From Cellulomonas alba (GTDB lineage: Bacteria > Actinomycetota > Actinomycetes > Actinomycetales > Cellulomonadaceae), in assembly GCF_030362835.1 (NCBI RefSeq), contig NZ_JAUCGQ010000001.1, positions 124,001 through 188,000 of the forward strand: a DNA stretch of 64,000 bases, in the 5' to 3' direction. Both the position numbers and the translations under genes were made by a program. Shown one piece after another: positions 56,325 through 64,000 of this stretch; positions within the stretch are counted from its first letter, which is position 1; each line of letters opens with the position of its first letter. The notes below the pieces were generated by a model. The model worked only from the letters and a program-made list of their open reading frames with translations, searched no databases and was not told the DNA's origin.

Positions 56325-56343
56325 GCACGAGCGGCCACCCGCG

Positions 56344-58491
56344 TCAGCCGTTCGTGCGCACGACCACCAGGCTGCCCGCGTCGCTCCCCCGGCTGACGAC
56401 CGAGTCCCCCGCGGCATCGAGCCGGTGCACCTCGTACCGGTACGGCGGGACCGCGCCCGGGGCGAGCCCCGGGCTGCTCCATGTGACCGTCACGTCGGTG
56501 GCGGTCGGCTGGAGCAGCGCGGACGCGACCTGCTGCTCGCCGCCCGCGGGCGCGGCGGTCCAGAAGTCCACGCGCATCGCGAGCGCCGCGCCAGGGTCCC
56601 CGAGCCAGACGAGCCGCACGCTCGCGCGGCCCGCCACGTCGTCGGCCACGAGGAGGAGCGCCGCGTCGCTCGTGCGCCACGGCGTGACACCCGTCGTGCC
56701 GTCGGCCCGCAGGATCGTCGCCTGCCACTCGTACCCGCGCTCGGTCGCGTCGGTCAGCGGCAGCGTCAGCTGCTTCGGCTCGGTGCCGGCCGCCGCCGAG
56801 AACAGCAGGCTCGTGTCCTGCACCGTGCCGAGCACGGTGCGCCGGAGCTCGACGGCCAGCTGCGTCACGGCGGTCCAGTCGACCGCGGGCTGCACGAGCA
56901 CCGCCGCAGCGGCCACGAACGGCCCGCGCGCGACGAAGCTCGTGCCGACGACGTCGACCTCGTCACCGGCGTGGGTGGCTCCCCCGGCGTCCACCCAGCC
57001 GGCTTCGGCGCGCACGCGCGGCGTCACCGTCCCGGGCACCCGCCGGTACCAGTCGAGCTCGGTGTGCTCGGCGTCCAGCGCCAGCGCGTCGCGCGACAGG
57101 ACCGTGCCGTCGGCGTCGAGCACCGTCATCGTCACGGGCAGCTGCTCGACCACCCCGTCGCCCGCCCCGATCCCGCTGACGTGGACACGGCACACCTGGA
57201 ACGCGTCCGCGGTGCTCACGACGAACGCGCGGTCGCGCCGGGAGGTGTCCGGTGCGGCGATCGTCGCCGGACCCGCGGTCGACGCGGGGTCGAAGTGGAA
57301 CTCCACGTGCGTCGTGTACGCGGGAGACGCGGCGTCGAACGGGCAGGTGAAGCGGAACGGCCCCGGCGTGTCCGGCGTCGCGACGAACGTCTCGACGTGG
57401 GTGCCGTAGGTCAGCGTCACGGCGGCTTCGCGCAGGTCGGGCACGTCGTCGAAGTCGATGCCGACGACCACGGCGACGTCGAGCGTCGCGAAGAACGGGT
57501 CCTCGGCCGTGATCTGCCGGATGTCGGGCGGCGCGTCGCTGCCGGCGAGCATCGCGCCGACGAAGCCGGACACGACGTGGGTCAGCTCCTGGACGCCGCG
57601 GCCGTCGTAGAACAGCTCGAACGTCTTGAGCTCCCGCTCGACGTCGAGCCGGGCCTTGAGCGTGAACAGCGCGCTCGCCGACGAGATCGTGGTGCCGAGT
57701 CCACGCGAGACGAGCTGGCCCAGCGCACCGGCGAACGCCGTGTCGTCGGTCGCCGTGGGCAGCGCGCTGCGGAAGAAGTCGGCCTGCACGCGCGCGCTGA
57801 CGAGGTCCATCACCCAGTCGCGCTGGCGCTGCGCGTCGGCGTCGTCGGTGAGCTCGGTGATCTCGATCTTGACCACGTCGTGCTCGACGAGCCACTGCAG
57901 GTCGGCGTCGATCCGCGCGTTGACGTAGTAGGTGAAGCCCAGCGAGGTCGAGAAGTGGTCGTACATGCGCTGGTAGTCCATCGTCACGTGCGCGTGCACC
58001 GCGGGCGTCTGCGCGAGGAACGTGAGCTCGTAGACCACGCCGACGGGCAGCGTCGGGGCCGTCGCGGACTGCGCCAGCAACGCGGCACCCTGCGGCGTGA
58101 CGTCGAGTGCGAACACCGTGTGGAACGGCGCGGTGAGCGGCGCCGACGACGCACCCAGCACCGCCTGGACGAGCGCGTCGGAGGGGCCCGACACCGACAG
58201 CAGCGAGACCGTCCCAGACCGGAACGCGAGCGGCTCGACCCGCGCGTTCTCGCGGCCGGTCTGCGCCGCGAGCGCCGCGCCGCCGGGGACCTCGAGCTCG
58301 AGCTCGAGCTCGGCGAAGCCGCCGCCCGAGCCGTCCGCCGTGCGGTACTCGAGCAGTGAGAACGACGACGTCCCGTCGGCGCGGGCCGCGACGTGCGGCG
58401 TGCGCGGGAGGACCCAGAACAGGTCGGGGTCGGAGCCGTCCCGGAACAGCACGGTCCCGGCGACCTGCAGCGGGTTGTCGGTGGTGATCAC
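56344..58491 (-). CDS. Large beta-rich paralogue E (715 aa)
   Basis: Last gene of the minus operon; GTG 58491 overlaps the stop of the preceding gene (GTGA). Module one: VLFRDGSDPDLFWVLPRTPHV (14-34) then SFSLLEYR. Module two: TVFALDVTPQGAALLAQ, then LPVGVVYELTFLA (149-160), and helical MYDHFSTSLGF with a long helical stretch VVKIEITELTDDADAQRQ. The Ig-like part ends GYEWQATILRADG...W. No signal peptide. Confidence 0.85.
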   Translation of the reverse strand: MITTDNPLQVAGTVLFRDGSDPDLFWVLPRTPHVAARADGTSSFSLLEYRTADGSGGGFAELELELEVPGGAALAAQTGRENARVEPLAFRSGTVSLLSVSGPSDALVQAVLGASSAPLTAPFHTVFALDVTPQGAALLAQSATAPTLPVGVVYELTFLAQTPAVHAHVTMDYQRMYDHFSTSLGFTYYVNARIDADLQWLVEHDVVKIEITELTDDADAQRQRDWVMDLVSARVQADFFRSALPTATDDTAFAGALGQLVSRGLGTTISSASALFTLKARLDVERELKTFELFYDGRGVQELTHVVSGFVGAMLAGSDAPPDIRQITAEDPFFATLDVAVVVGIDFDDVPDLREAAVTLTYGTHVETFVATPDTPGPFRFTCPFDAASPAYTTHVEFHFDPASTAGPATIAAPDTSRRDRAFVVSTADAFQVCRVHVSGIGAGDGVVEQLPVTMTVLDADGTVLSRDALALDAEHTELDWYRRVPGTVTPRVRAEAGWVDAGGATHAGDEVDVVGTSFVARGPFVAAAAVLVQPAVDWTAVTQLAVELRRTVLGTVQDTSLLFSAAAGTEPKQLTLPLTDATERGYEWQATILRADGTTGVTPWRTSDAALLLVADDVAGRASVRLVWLGDPGAALAMRVDFWTAAPAGGEQQVASALLQPTATDVTVTWSSPGLAPGAVPPYRYEVHRLDAAGDSVVSRGSDAGSLVVVRTNG

Positions 58492-60698
58492 GGCGCGACG
58501 ACCGGCACGACGCGCAGCAGGTCCGGGCCGGTGAGCGTCGCGTCCGTGGTCGCCGACCCGTCGGCGTGGATGCGCGTGATCGTGAACGCGTAGTCGGCCC
58601 GCGCGGCGTCGGCCACCGGGTACTGCCACGTGAGCGGCGCGAGCGGGTCCTGCGCGAGGAACTCCTGGTCGGCCTCGAGCCCCGCGGTGGGGTCCGTGAA
58701 CGCGCACCGGATCCGCAGCGCCAGCAGACCCGCGGCCGCGAGCGTCGTGCCGACGAACTGGATGCGGACGTCCCGGAGCTGCGCGAATCCCTCCCCGACG
58801 ACGAGCGTCGGTGAGTCCGGTCCCGGCAGCCACTCGCCCGTGCGCACCGCGCCCGACGCCTCCTGCACGGTCACGCGGTAGGCGTAGCCGCGCGCCGCCG
58901 CGCTCGGGGCGTACGACCACGGCGCGGCGGTGGTGGTCGAGTCGAGCGTCAGGGTGGTGACCCGGTCGGGCGCCGCGTCGGGCCGCAGCTCGACGACGAG
59001 CCGCGCGACGGCGGTGCCGAACCGCGCCGACGCGAGCACGCTGACGGCGACCTGGTCCGGCTCGGGGTCGCCGATGACGAACGGCCCGGGCTCGACGTCT
59101 CCGACCGCGCGGACGAGCTCCGTGCCGTCGGCGCGGACGTACCGCACGCGCGCCTGCACGTCGACGAGCCCGTCCTTGCGGGCCCGGTAGGTCGCGAGGG
59201 CCTCGGTCGTCGTCGCGTCGAGGCTCAAGGTCGTCGACGCGCTCCAGCCGTCGAGCGCCTCGTGGGCACTGAGGTCCACGAGCACGCGGGGGAACCGGTC
59301 CGAGGGGACGCCGTGCAGCGCGGGCCGGACCTCGAGCCGTTGGTAGAGCTCGCGCGGGTCGACCCGGACCAGGCCGTGCGCGCTGCGACCGCCTGCGCCC
59401 GCGAGCGCGCCCGTCAGCCCCTGCGTGCCGTCGGCGGCGAACTGCACGCGGTAGCGGTACGCCGCCTCGGTGTCGGTCGACGAGCCGCGCCAGAGCGAGG
59501 TCGTCACGTGCGGTGCCGCCGGCATGAGCGTCACGTCCGAGTCCGCGCCGGCGAACGTGAGCGTCACGTCGACCCGCTCGATCGACTCCGCCGCGAGGTC
59601 GACGAGGGTCGCGACGTCGGCGACCAGGTGGTCCGCGGGCGGCGCCGTCACCGTGACGACGTGCTGTGCCGCCGGCGTGCCGGCCGGCAGCATCGAGACC
59701 AGCTCGCCCTGGGGCGCGAGCGGGATCTCCTCCGCCGTCGCGGCCGTGAGCGTGTACGTCAGCGTCTTCAGCTCGCTCGTGTCGAGGGTGATCAGGCTGT
59801 AGCTCGCGGTGAACAGGTCGACGATCGTGCTCAGCAGGTTCCCGCCGCTGGGCGGTGCGGGCGCCTGCGACAGCGTGGGCGTGAACAGCGTCTGCAGGAC
59901 GTACTGCGTGACGGCGTCGATCGCCTGCTGGTACACGGCGTCCCGGTCGGCGTCGGGCACCAGGTCGTCGATCGTCACGGTGATCGCCTGCTGCTGCCGC
60001 AGGTCCTGGATGGTCTCTCCGATGTCCGCGGCCACGAGCAGGCGCCCGCCGTGGAAGCGGTTCTCGTAGTAGTGGTACGCGTACGCGTAGTCCGCCGTGA
60101 CCGTCGCGTGCAGGGCAGGCCGGAGCGCGGCGGCGCGCAGGTCGTAGACCACGCCGAACGGCAGCCCGCCGGTCGTCAGCGCCTGCTCGACGAGCGCCAC
60201 GCCGTCGGGCGTCAGGCTCACCGTGAACAGCGTCCGCGCACCGGAGGCGAGCGCCGGGTCCGCGCCCCCGACGACCGTCTCCACCAGGCCGCCGGGAGCC
60301 GGTGCGGCAGCCGGTGCGGCAGCCGCCGGGCCGCCCGCCGAGCCGGCCGGCGAGCCGTCCGACCCGAGGATGATCAGCCGGCACGTTCCGGAGTCGGGCC
60401 ACACCGGCGTGAGCGTGATGCCCGACCGCCCGACGGCGGCCGCCACCTTCGCGCGCACGGCCGCGAGCACGTCGTCGGCCACGTCCAGGTCGACCGCCAG
60501 GCTGAGCACCCCCGCGCCGCTCGCACCCTGCGTCTGCTCGTCGAGCTGGTACTTGAGGAGCGTCAGCTCCGGCCGCCCGGCGTCGTCGGTCACGAGGCGC
60601 GGCCGGACGGGCACGTAGTGGAACCGCGTCGCGTCCGCGTGGTCGCCCATCACGGTGACGCCGTCGTACGTGCGCGCGGGTGCCGCGAGATCGATCAT
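58488..60698 (-). CDS. Large beta-rich paralogue (736 aa)
   Basis: Middle gene of the minus operon; ATG 60698 overlaps the F stop (ATGA). Module one: TRFHYVPVRPRLVTDDAGRP (24-43) and ELTLLKYQ, LTPVWPDSGTCRLIIL. A 20-residue Ala/Pro linker precedes module two: TLFTVSLTPDGVALVEQAL (157-174), LPFGVVYDLRAAALRPALH. The helical part has YAYHYYENRFHGG and AVYQQAIDAVTQYVLQTLF. The Ig-like modules end GYAYRVTVQEASG...W. Soluble by inspection. Confidence 0.85.
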   Translation of the reverse strand: MIDLAAPARTYDGVTVMGDHADATRFHYVPVRPRLVTDDAGRPELTLLKYQLDEQTQGASGAGVLSLAVDLDVADDVLAAVRAKVAAAVGRSGITLTPVWPDSGTCRLIILGSDGSPAGSAGGPAAAAPAAAPAPGGLVETVVGGADPALASGARTLFTVSLTPDGVALVEQALTTGGLPFGVVYDLRAAALRPALHATVTADYAYAYHYYENRFHGGRLLVAADIGETIQDLRQQQAITVTIDDLVPDADRDAVYQQAIDAVTQYVLQTLFTPTLSQAPAPPSGGNLLSTIVDLFTASYSLITLDTSELKTLTYTLTAATAEEIPLAPQGELVSMLPAGTPAAQHVVTVTAPPADHLVADVATLVDLAAESIERVDVTLTFAGADSDVTLMPAAPHVTTSLWRGSSTDTEAAYRYRVQFAADGTQGLTGALAGAGGRSAHGLVRVDPRELYQRLEVRPALHGVPSDRFPRVLVDLSAHEALDGWSASTTLSLDATTTEALATYRARKDGLVDVQARVRYVRADGTELVRAVGDVEPGPFVIGDPEPDQVAVSVLASARFGTAVARLVVELRPDAAPDRVTTLTLDSTTTAAPWSYAPSAAARGYAYRVTVQEASGAVRTGEWLPGPDSPTLVVGEGFAQLRDVRIQFVGTTLAAAGLLALRIRCAFTDPTAGLEADQEFLAQDPLAPLTWQYPVADAARADYAFTITRIHADGSATTDATLTGPDLLRVVPVVAP

Positions 60699-63600
60699 GA
60701 CGGCTGCACGAGCCGCGCCGGCTGGAGCACCAGGTTCGCCGTCTGCGAGGACTCCCAGTCGCGGACGACCTGCGTGCCCGCGGTGAGGTACGCCGTGGTG
60801 CGGAACTCGTACTGGTCGGGGCGGTCCGAGCGCAGGAGCAGCCGCAGCGTCGCCTTCCCGGGGTCGGTGGCGGCGATCGCAACCGACGGCACGACCTGCT
60901 GCTGCCCGTCGGGCGGGTCGGCGCGCAGCTCGACGAGCACGCCGTCGAGGCCGGCGCTCGCCAGCTGCCCGAGGATCGTGACGTTCACGTCCAGGTAGTG
61001 GCCGCCCTCGCTGACGAAGACCGAGCCCGCGTCGGTCGTCTGGGCCGCCTGCTGCTCGGGGGCGCCGCTCACCTTCACGAGCGTCGCCCGGTACGTGTAC
61101 TCACGCGCGTCGGCGTCGAGCAGCGGGATCGCGACGACCGCGGGTGCGAAGTCGGGGGCGACCAGCTGCACGATCTTCTGCACCTCGAGGCCGTGGTCCT
61201 CGTCCCGGTAGTCGAACTCGACGTCGACGCGCGCGACCGCGGCCTTGTCGACGGGGGCGTTCACGACGACCTCGAGCCGGTCGACGAACGGGTCGGGCAC
61301 GTAGACGTGATCCAGGTTGCTCGGCTGCGCGGACCCCGCGACGACCTTCTTCCCCTCCTTGAGGTGCCACGTGTGCGCGACCTGGTAGCTGGTGAGCGTG
61401 GCGTCGACCAGGCGCACGCGCCACTCCTGTCGGGGCGTCGTCGCGTTGATCAGGTACGTGCGCGACGTGGTGAAGGCGTTGGCCGGGTCGCTGTACGTGA
61501 ACGTCGTCTCCACCTGCTCGACGACGTCCCAGTCGACGGGCCCGGGCTCGACGTAGACCGAGCGGATCGCGACGTCGTCGCCCGGGTGCACGACCAGCGC
61601 CCGGTCCGGCGAGCTGATCCACGGCGTCGACCGCCGCGCCGTGTTCGGCGGTGCCGCGATGTCGGGCGACGTGCCGAACGAGTACACCGTGCGGTGCCGC
61701 ACCGTGTAGTCGCCCCCGTCCGGGAACGCCAGGAAGTGCGCGCCCTGGAGCTTCTGCGGCGTGAACTGCACGGAGCCCGCGGTCGCGGGCGCGTCCGTGG
61801 TGCCGCCGTGCTGCAGCTCGACGTCGACGGCCTGCACGTCGAAGCGGTCGAGGTCCGGCGTGCTCGTGACCGCGACGTCGATCTGCTTGAAGAACTCGCT
61901 GTCGAGGTCGACCTGCACGATGTGCGTGTCCTTGTCGACGTCGGTCAGCAGCGCCGAGAAGAAGCCGTTCGGCGCGTGCGTGCGCGTCTCGGGCGCCGCG
62001 ACGTTGAAGTCCACGTCGAACGTGTCGAGCTCGTTCTGCTCCTTGTACTGGAGCTGGAAGCCGATCTCGACGCGCCCGCCCTGGCCCGCCGATCCCCGGT
62101 TGATGCCGCCCGCCGGCGCCGTCGCGCCGGTGAACTGGCGCGCCGCGGTCGCCGCGGTGGCGGCCGCCCCCGCGGCCGTCGCGGTCATCTGCGGCTTGAA
62201 GAACTCCTCGGTGATGAGCTGCTTGATCAGGTCGAGCGCCTGCGTCTGGAGCTGGTCCATCGACTGGTCGTCCCGCTGGCGGACGATGTCGATCGTGATG
62301 GTCTCGTCCTGGACCATCTTCTCGACCTCGTAGCCGATGTCGACGGCGAGCGCGACGCCCGTCGAGGTGTCCTGCTTCGGCTGTGCCCCCGTGCCGCCCG
62401 CGCCGGCTCCTGCCCCGGCCCCTGCGCCCGCGCCGCCGCCGGCGCCCGCGCCGGGTCTGGCACCGCCGGCACCGCCGGCCTGCGCCGTGGTCGCGGCACC
62501 CAACCCGCCCGAGGTCGCCGGCACTGCCTGACCGCCCGCCGCGCCGGCCTGCCCCCCGGCGGGGGCGGGCTGGCCCTGCGCCCCACCCGCGGCGGGCTGC
62601 CCCTGCGCCCCGCCCGCCGCGCCCGGACCGCTCGCGCCACCGGGCGGCGCGGCCGCGGGCTGACCCTGCGCCCCGCCGGCGGCAGGCTGCCCGGGCACGG
62701 CCCCCGCGCCTGCGCCGGCGCCACCGGCCGGCGGCTGCACCTGGCCCTGCGCCCCGGCAGCGGGCGGTGGCGTCTGGCCCTGCGCCCCTCCGGCGGGCGC
62801 CTGACCCTGCGCTCCCCCCGCCGCTCCCCCGGCCGCCCCAGCCGGCTGCGCGGGCTGCCGCTGCGCCTGCACGCGCTGCGCCGCGGTCGGCGGCGGTGCC
62901 GCCTTGGCCGTCTGCTGCGCCGGCGGCGCCCCGCCCTGCGATGCCGCCGACCCGGACGTGTACCCGGCGTGGAACGCCATCTGCAGGTGCTCGTAGATCT
63001 TCTTCTTCTCGCCGTGCGCCTTCACCGACAGCGCGGGCCGCAGCCCCGTGAACTGCAGCTCGTACATGACGCCGATCGGCGAGAGGTCGTCGGTGTACGC
63101 GGCCTCGAGCAAGGTCGCGGCGTCGGGCGTCAGCGACAGCGAGAACGACGCCTGCAGGTCCTGCAGCAGCGACGGCGTCGCCGAGCCGATGATGCCGCGC
63201 ACGAACTGCCGCGTCGCGGCGTCGGCCTGCGCGGCGGGCGTCGGCGGGGGCGTCGTGACGACCGACGCGGCCGCTGCGGCGCCGAGGCCGGAGACGGTCG
63301 GCACGCTCGCGGGCGGCACGGGTGGCGTCGCGGGCGGCGGAGTGCCGGGCGCGGCCGCCTGCGGCTCCTGGTAGTCGAGCGCGATCACGTGCGCGGCGCC
63401 GCTCGTGTAGAGCACCGGCGTCAGGTTGATGTCGGTGACGCCCGGCGGGACGAGCGCGGAGAGCTCGCCCTCGATCGTGGCGAGCTGCGCCTGGCTCAGG
63501 CCGCAGTCGACCTCGAACGTCAGGAACGCGCCGCCGAGCTGGTCGCGCGTCACCGGGGCGGCCGTCACGCCGCTCACGGCGTCGCGGTACGTGAGCAGCA

Positions 63601-63733
63601 TGAACACCGGGTTGCCGTTCACCTTCGTGATGTGGGGCGAGCCGTGCAGGTAGTAGAACGAGCCCGGCAGCGCGTGGTCCCGGAACACGACGATGTCGTC
63701 GATGACGTACACGGGTGACTCGAAGGTGAGCAC
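60695..63733 (-). CDS. Large beta-rich paralogue F (1012 aa) with GAQGQ linker
   Basis: First complete gene of the minus operon. Module one: DIVVFRDHALPGSFYYLHGSP (13-33), NPVFMLLTYRD, LTPVLYTSGAAHVI. Module two: FSLSLTPDAATLLEAA (197-212), SPIGVMYELQFTGLRPALSV. The helical part begins IYEHLQMAFHAGY and is then broken by a 200-residue linker (259-457) before resuming VDIGYEVEKMVQDETITIDIV. Ig-like modules follow to the end. GTG 63733 has TAGGAG 6 nt upstream. No signal peptide. Confidence 0.85.
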   Translation of the reverse strand: MLTFESPVYVIDDIVVFRDHALPGSFYYLHGSPHITKVNGNPVFMLLTYRDAVSGVTAAPVTRDQLGGAFLTFEVDCGLSQAQLATIEGELSALVPPGVTDINLTPVLYTSGAAHVIALDYQEPQAAAPGTPPPATPPVPPASVPTVSGLGAAAAASVVTTPPPTPAAQADAATRQFVRGIIGSATPSLLQDLQASFSLSLTPDAATLLEAAYTDDLSPIGVMYELQFTGLRPALSVKAHGEKKKIYEHLQMAFHAGYTSGSAASQGGAPPAQQTAKAAPPPTAAQRVQAQRQPAQPAGAAGGAAGGAQGQAPAGGAQGQTPPPAAGAQGQVQPPAGGAGAGAGAVPGQPAAGGAQGQPAAAPPGGASGPGAAGGAQGQPAAGGAQGQPAPAGGQAGAAGGQAVPATSGGLGAATTAQAGGAGGARPGAGAGGGAGAGAGAGAGAGGTGAQPKQDTSTGVALAVDIGYEVEKMVQDETITIDIVRQRDDQSMDQLQTQALDLIKQLITEEFFKPQMTATAAGAAATAATAARQFTGATAPAGGINRGSAGQGGRVEIGFQLQYKEQNELDTFDVDFNVAAPETRTHAPNGFFSALLTDVDKDTHIVQVDLDSEFFKQIDVAVTSTPDLDRFDVQAVDVELQHGGTTDAPATAGSVQFTPQKLQGAHFLAFPDGGDYTVRHRTVYSFGTSPDIAAPPNTARRSTPWISSPDRALVVHPGDDVAIRSVYVEPGPVDWDVVEQVETTFTYSDPANAFTTSRTYLINATTPRQEWRVRLVDATLTSYQVAHTWHLKEGKKVVAGSAQPSNLDHVYVPDPFVDRLEVVVNAPVDKAAVARVDVEFDYRDEDHGLEVQKIVQLVAPDFAPAVVAIPLLDADAREYTYRATLVKVSGAPEQQAAQTTDAGSVFVSEGGHYLDVNVTILGQLASAGLDGVLVELRADPPDGQQQVVPSVAIAATDPGKATLRLLLRSDRPDQYEFRTTAYLTAGTQVVRDWESSQTANLVLQPARLVQPS
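62363..62959 (-). repeat. Low-complexity Gly/Ala/Pro/Gln linker in paralogue F
   Basis: Residues 259-457 contain six GAQGQ units (GGAQGQA, GGAQGQT, AGAQGQV, GGAQGQP three times), a pure Gly/Ala run (GAGAGAGAGAGAG) and Pro/Gln stretches. It splits a helical region that is continuous in the other paralogues, so it is an insertion between two contacting elements and must loop out. Confidence 0.8.
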
Positions 63734-63742
63734 GTCGGGCTC

Positions 63743-64000
63743 CTAGGGCGTGGTGACGGGCATGGGCACGGGCACGAGGACGGTGGACGAGGCGCTCTGC
63801 CAGTCGCCGACCCGCGGGGGCTGCGACGGCGGGCAGAGCGTCAGGCGGTAGCGGTACTCACGGGCGGCGGGGTCGGCGAGCCGGAGCGCCGCGCGGGCCG
63901 CCGCGGCCGGCGGGTCGAACACGACCGTGGCGTGCGCGGCCGCGTGGTCGGGGCTCTCGAGCTCGACGACGGCCCTGCTCACCGCGGTCCCGACGCCGAG
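63743..64000 (-). CDS. C-terminal end of a further large paralogue (cut by the window edge)
   Basis: The reading frame is open to the window edge (…LGVGTAVSRAVVELESPDHA) and ends at TAG 63743, 9 bp before the F start. The last 60 residues contain VFDPPAAAARAALRLADPA and EYRYRLTLCPPSQPPRVGDW, the same YxYxxT...G...W signature as the paralogues. GTG at 63982 is unlikely to be the true start because it lies within a beta-strand motif shared with the neighbour (FGTAVARLVVEL). The gene therefore extends past the edge. Confidence 0.75.
   Translation of the reverse strand, partial: LGVGTAVSRAVVELESPDHAAAHATVVFDPPAAAARAALRLADPAAREYRYRLTLCPPSQPPRVGDWQSASSTVLVPVPMPVTTP

Noticed and set aside
58494-60882. 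Upstream part of a 1512-codon minus-strand frame that would fuse to paralogue E
   Set aside because: The first part is a frame shadow of the 736-aa paralogue; E's own module one starts at GTG 58491 in a GTGA overlap, as expected for the operon.
1-64000. CRISPR arrays, rRNA operons and tRNA genes
   Set aside because: I found no regularly spaced direct repeats of CRISPR length, no conserved rRNA stretches and no tRNA cloverleaf on reading both strands.
46503-64000. A phage tail or contractile injection system
   Set aside because: The large proteins have tail-fibre-like beta modules, but no sheath, tube, baseplate, tape-measure, LysM or AAA+ gene is in the window; the idea stays open only because the cluster leaves the edge.
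46503-64000. Recent horizontal transfer of the large-protein cluster
   Set aside because: Base composition and codon choice look the same as in the neighbouring housekeeping genes, and no integrase, transposase or attachment repeat is present in the window.

Overview
The window is chromosomal DNA of a very GC-rich actinobacterium. The pointers are a phosphatidylinositol-mannoside lipid operon (pgsA, patA, pimA), an alaS-ruvX-mltG-aroE block, an intein-bearing Rv2578c-type radical SAM gene, leaderless promoters of TAnnnT type, and many GTG starts with GTGA/ATGA overlaps. Gene content and order fit Cellulomonadaceae (a Cellulomonas-like organism); this is an inference from family knowledge, not a database match.

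From 1 to about 42 kb the window is mostly conserved housekeeping sequence, largely on the minus strand. It runs aroE (edge)/mltG/ruvX/alaS, two small membrane proteins, rpsD, rarA, a divergent MMPL exporter, aspS with a GNAT gene, an intein-split radical SAM gene under a perfect LexA box, a broken tspO, hisS, an MBL hydrolase, a membrane cyclophilin with a DUF349 protein, relA, apt-secF-secD-yajC, ruvB-ruvA-ruvC, yebC, pdxT, kynU (opposite strand), NUDIX-pdxS, LemA-like-pimA-patA-pgsA-HIT-thrS. Themes are aminoacyl-tRNA charging, Sec export, Holliday-junction repair, PLP synthesis, stringent response and PIM lipid synthesis.

From 42 to 46.5 kb is a transition zone: a VOC protein, an LLM oxidoreductase, a DksA/TraR-like zinc protein, a 370-bp non-genic stretch holding a probable leaderless Cys-rich leader peptide, a Met/Cys-rich copper-storage-type protein, a 15-cysteine zinc-ribbon protein and an orphan.

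From 46.5 kb to the right edge lies the most unusual part: at least eight large proteins (seven complete, 712-1012 aa, and one cut by the edge) in two converging, tightly packed operons. Most share an N-terminal module with an FYxLP-like motif, a second module (sxTxdGaxLxe...lPxGVxYxL), a helical segment, and Ig-like beta modules ending in YxYxVT...G...W. None has a visible signal peptide or membrane segment. One carries three WxWCxKCQGL zinc repeats, two end in Pro-rich tails, and one has a 200-residue GAQGQ linker inserted in its core. I do not recognise the family and regard it as the candidate undescribed system.
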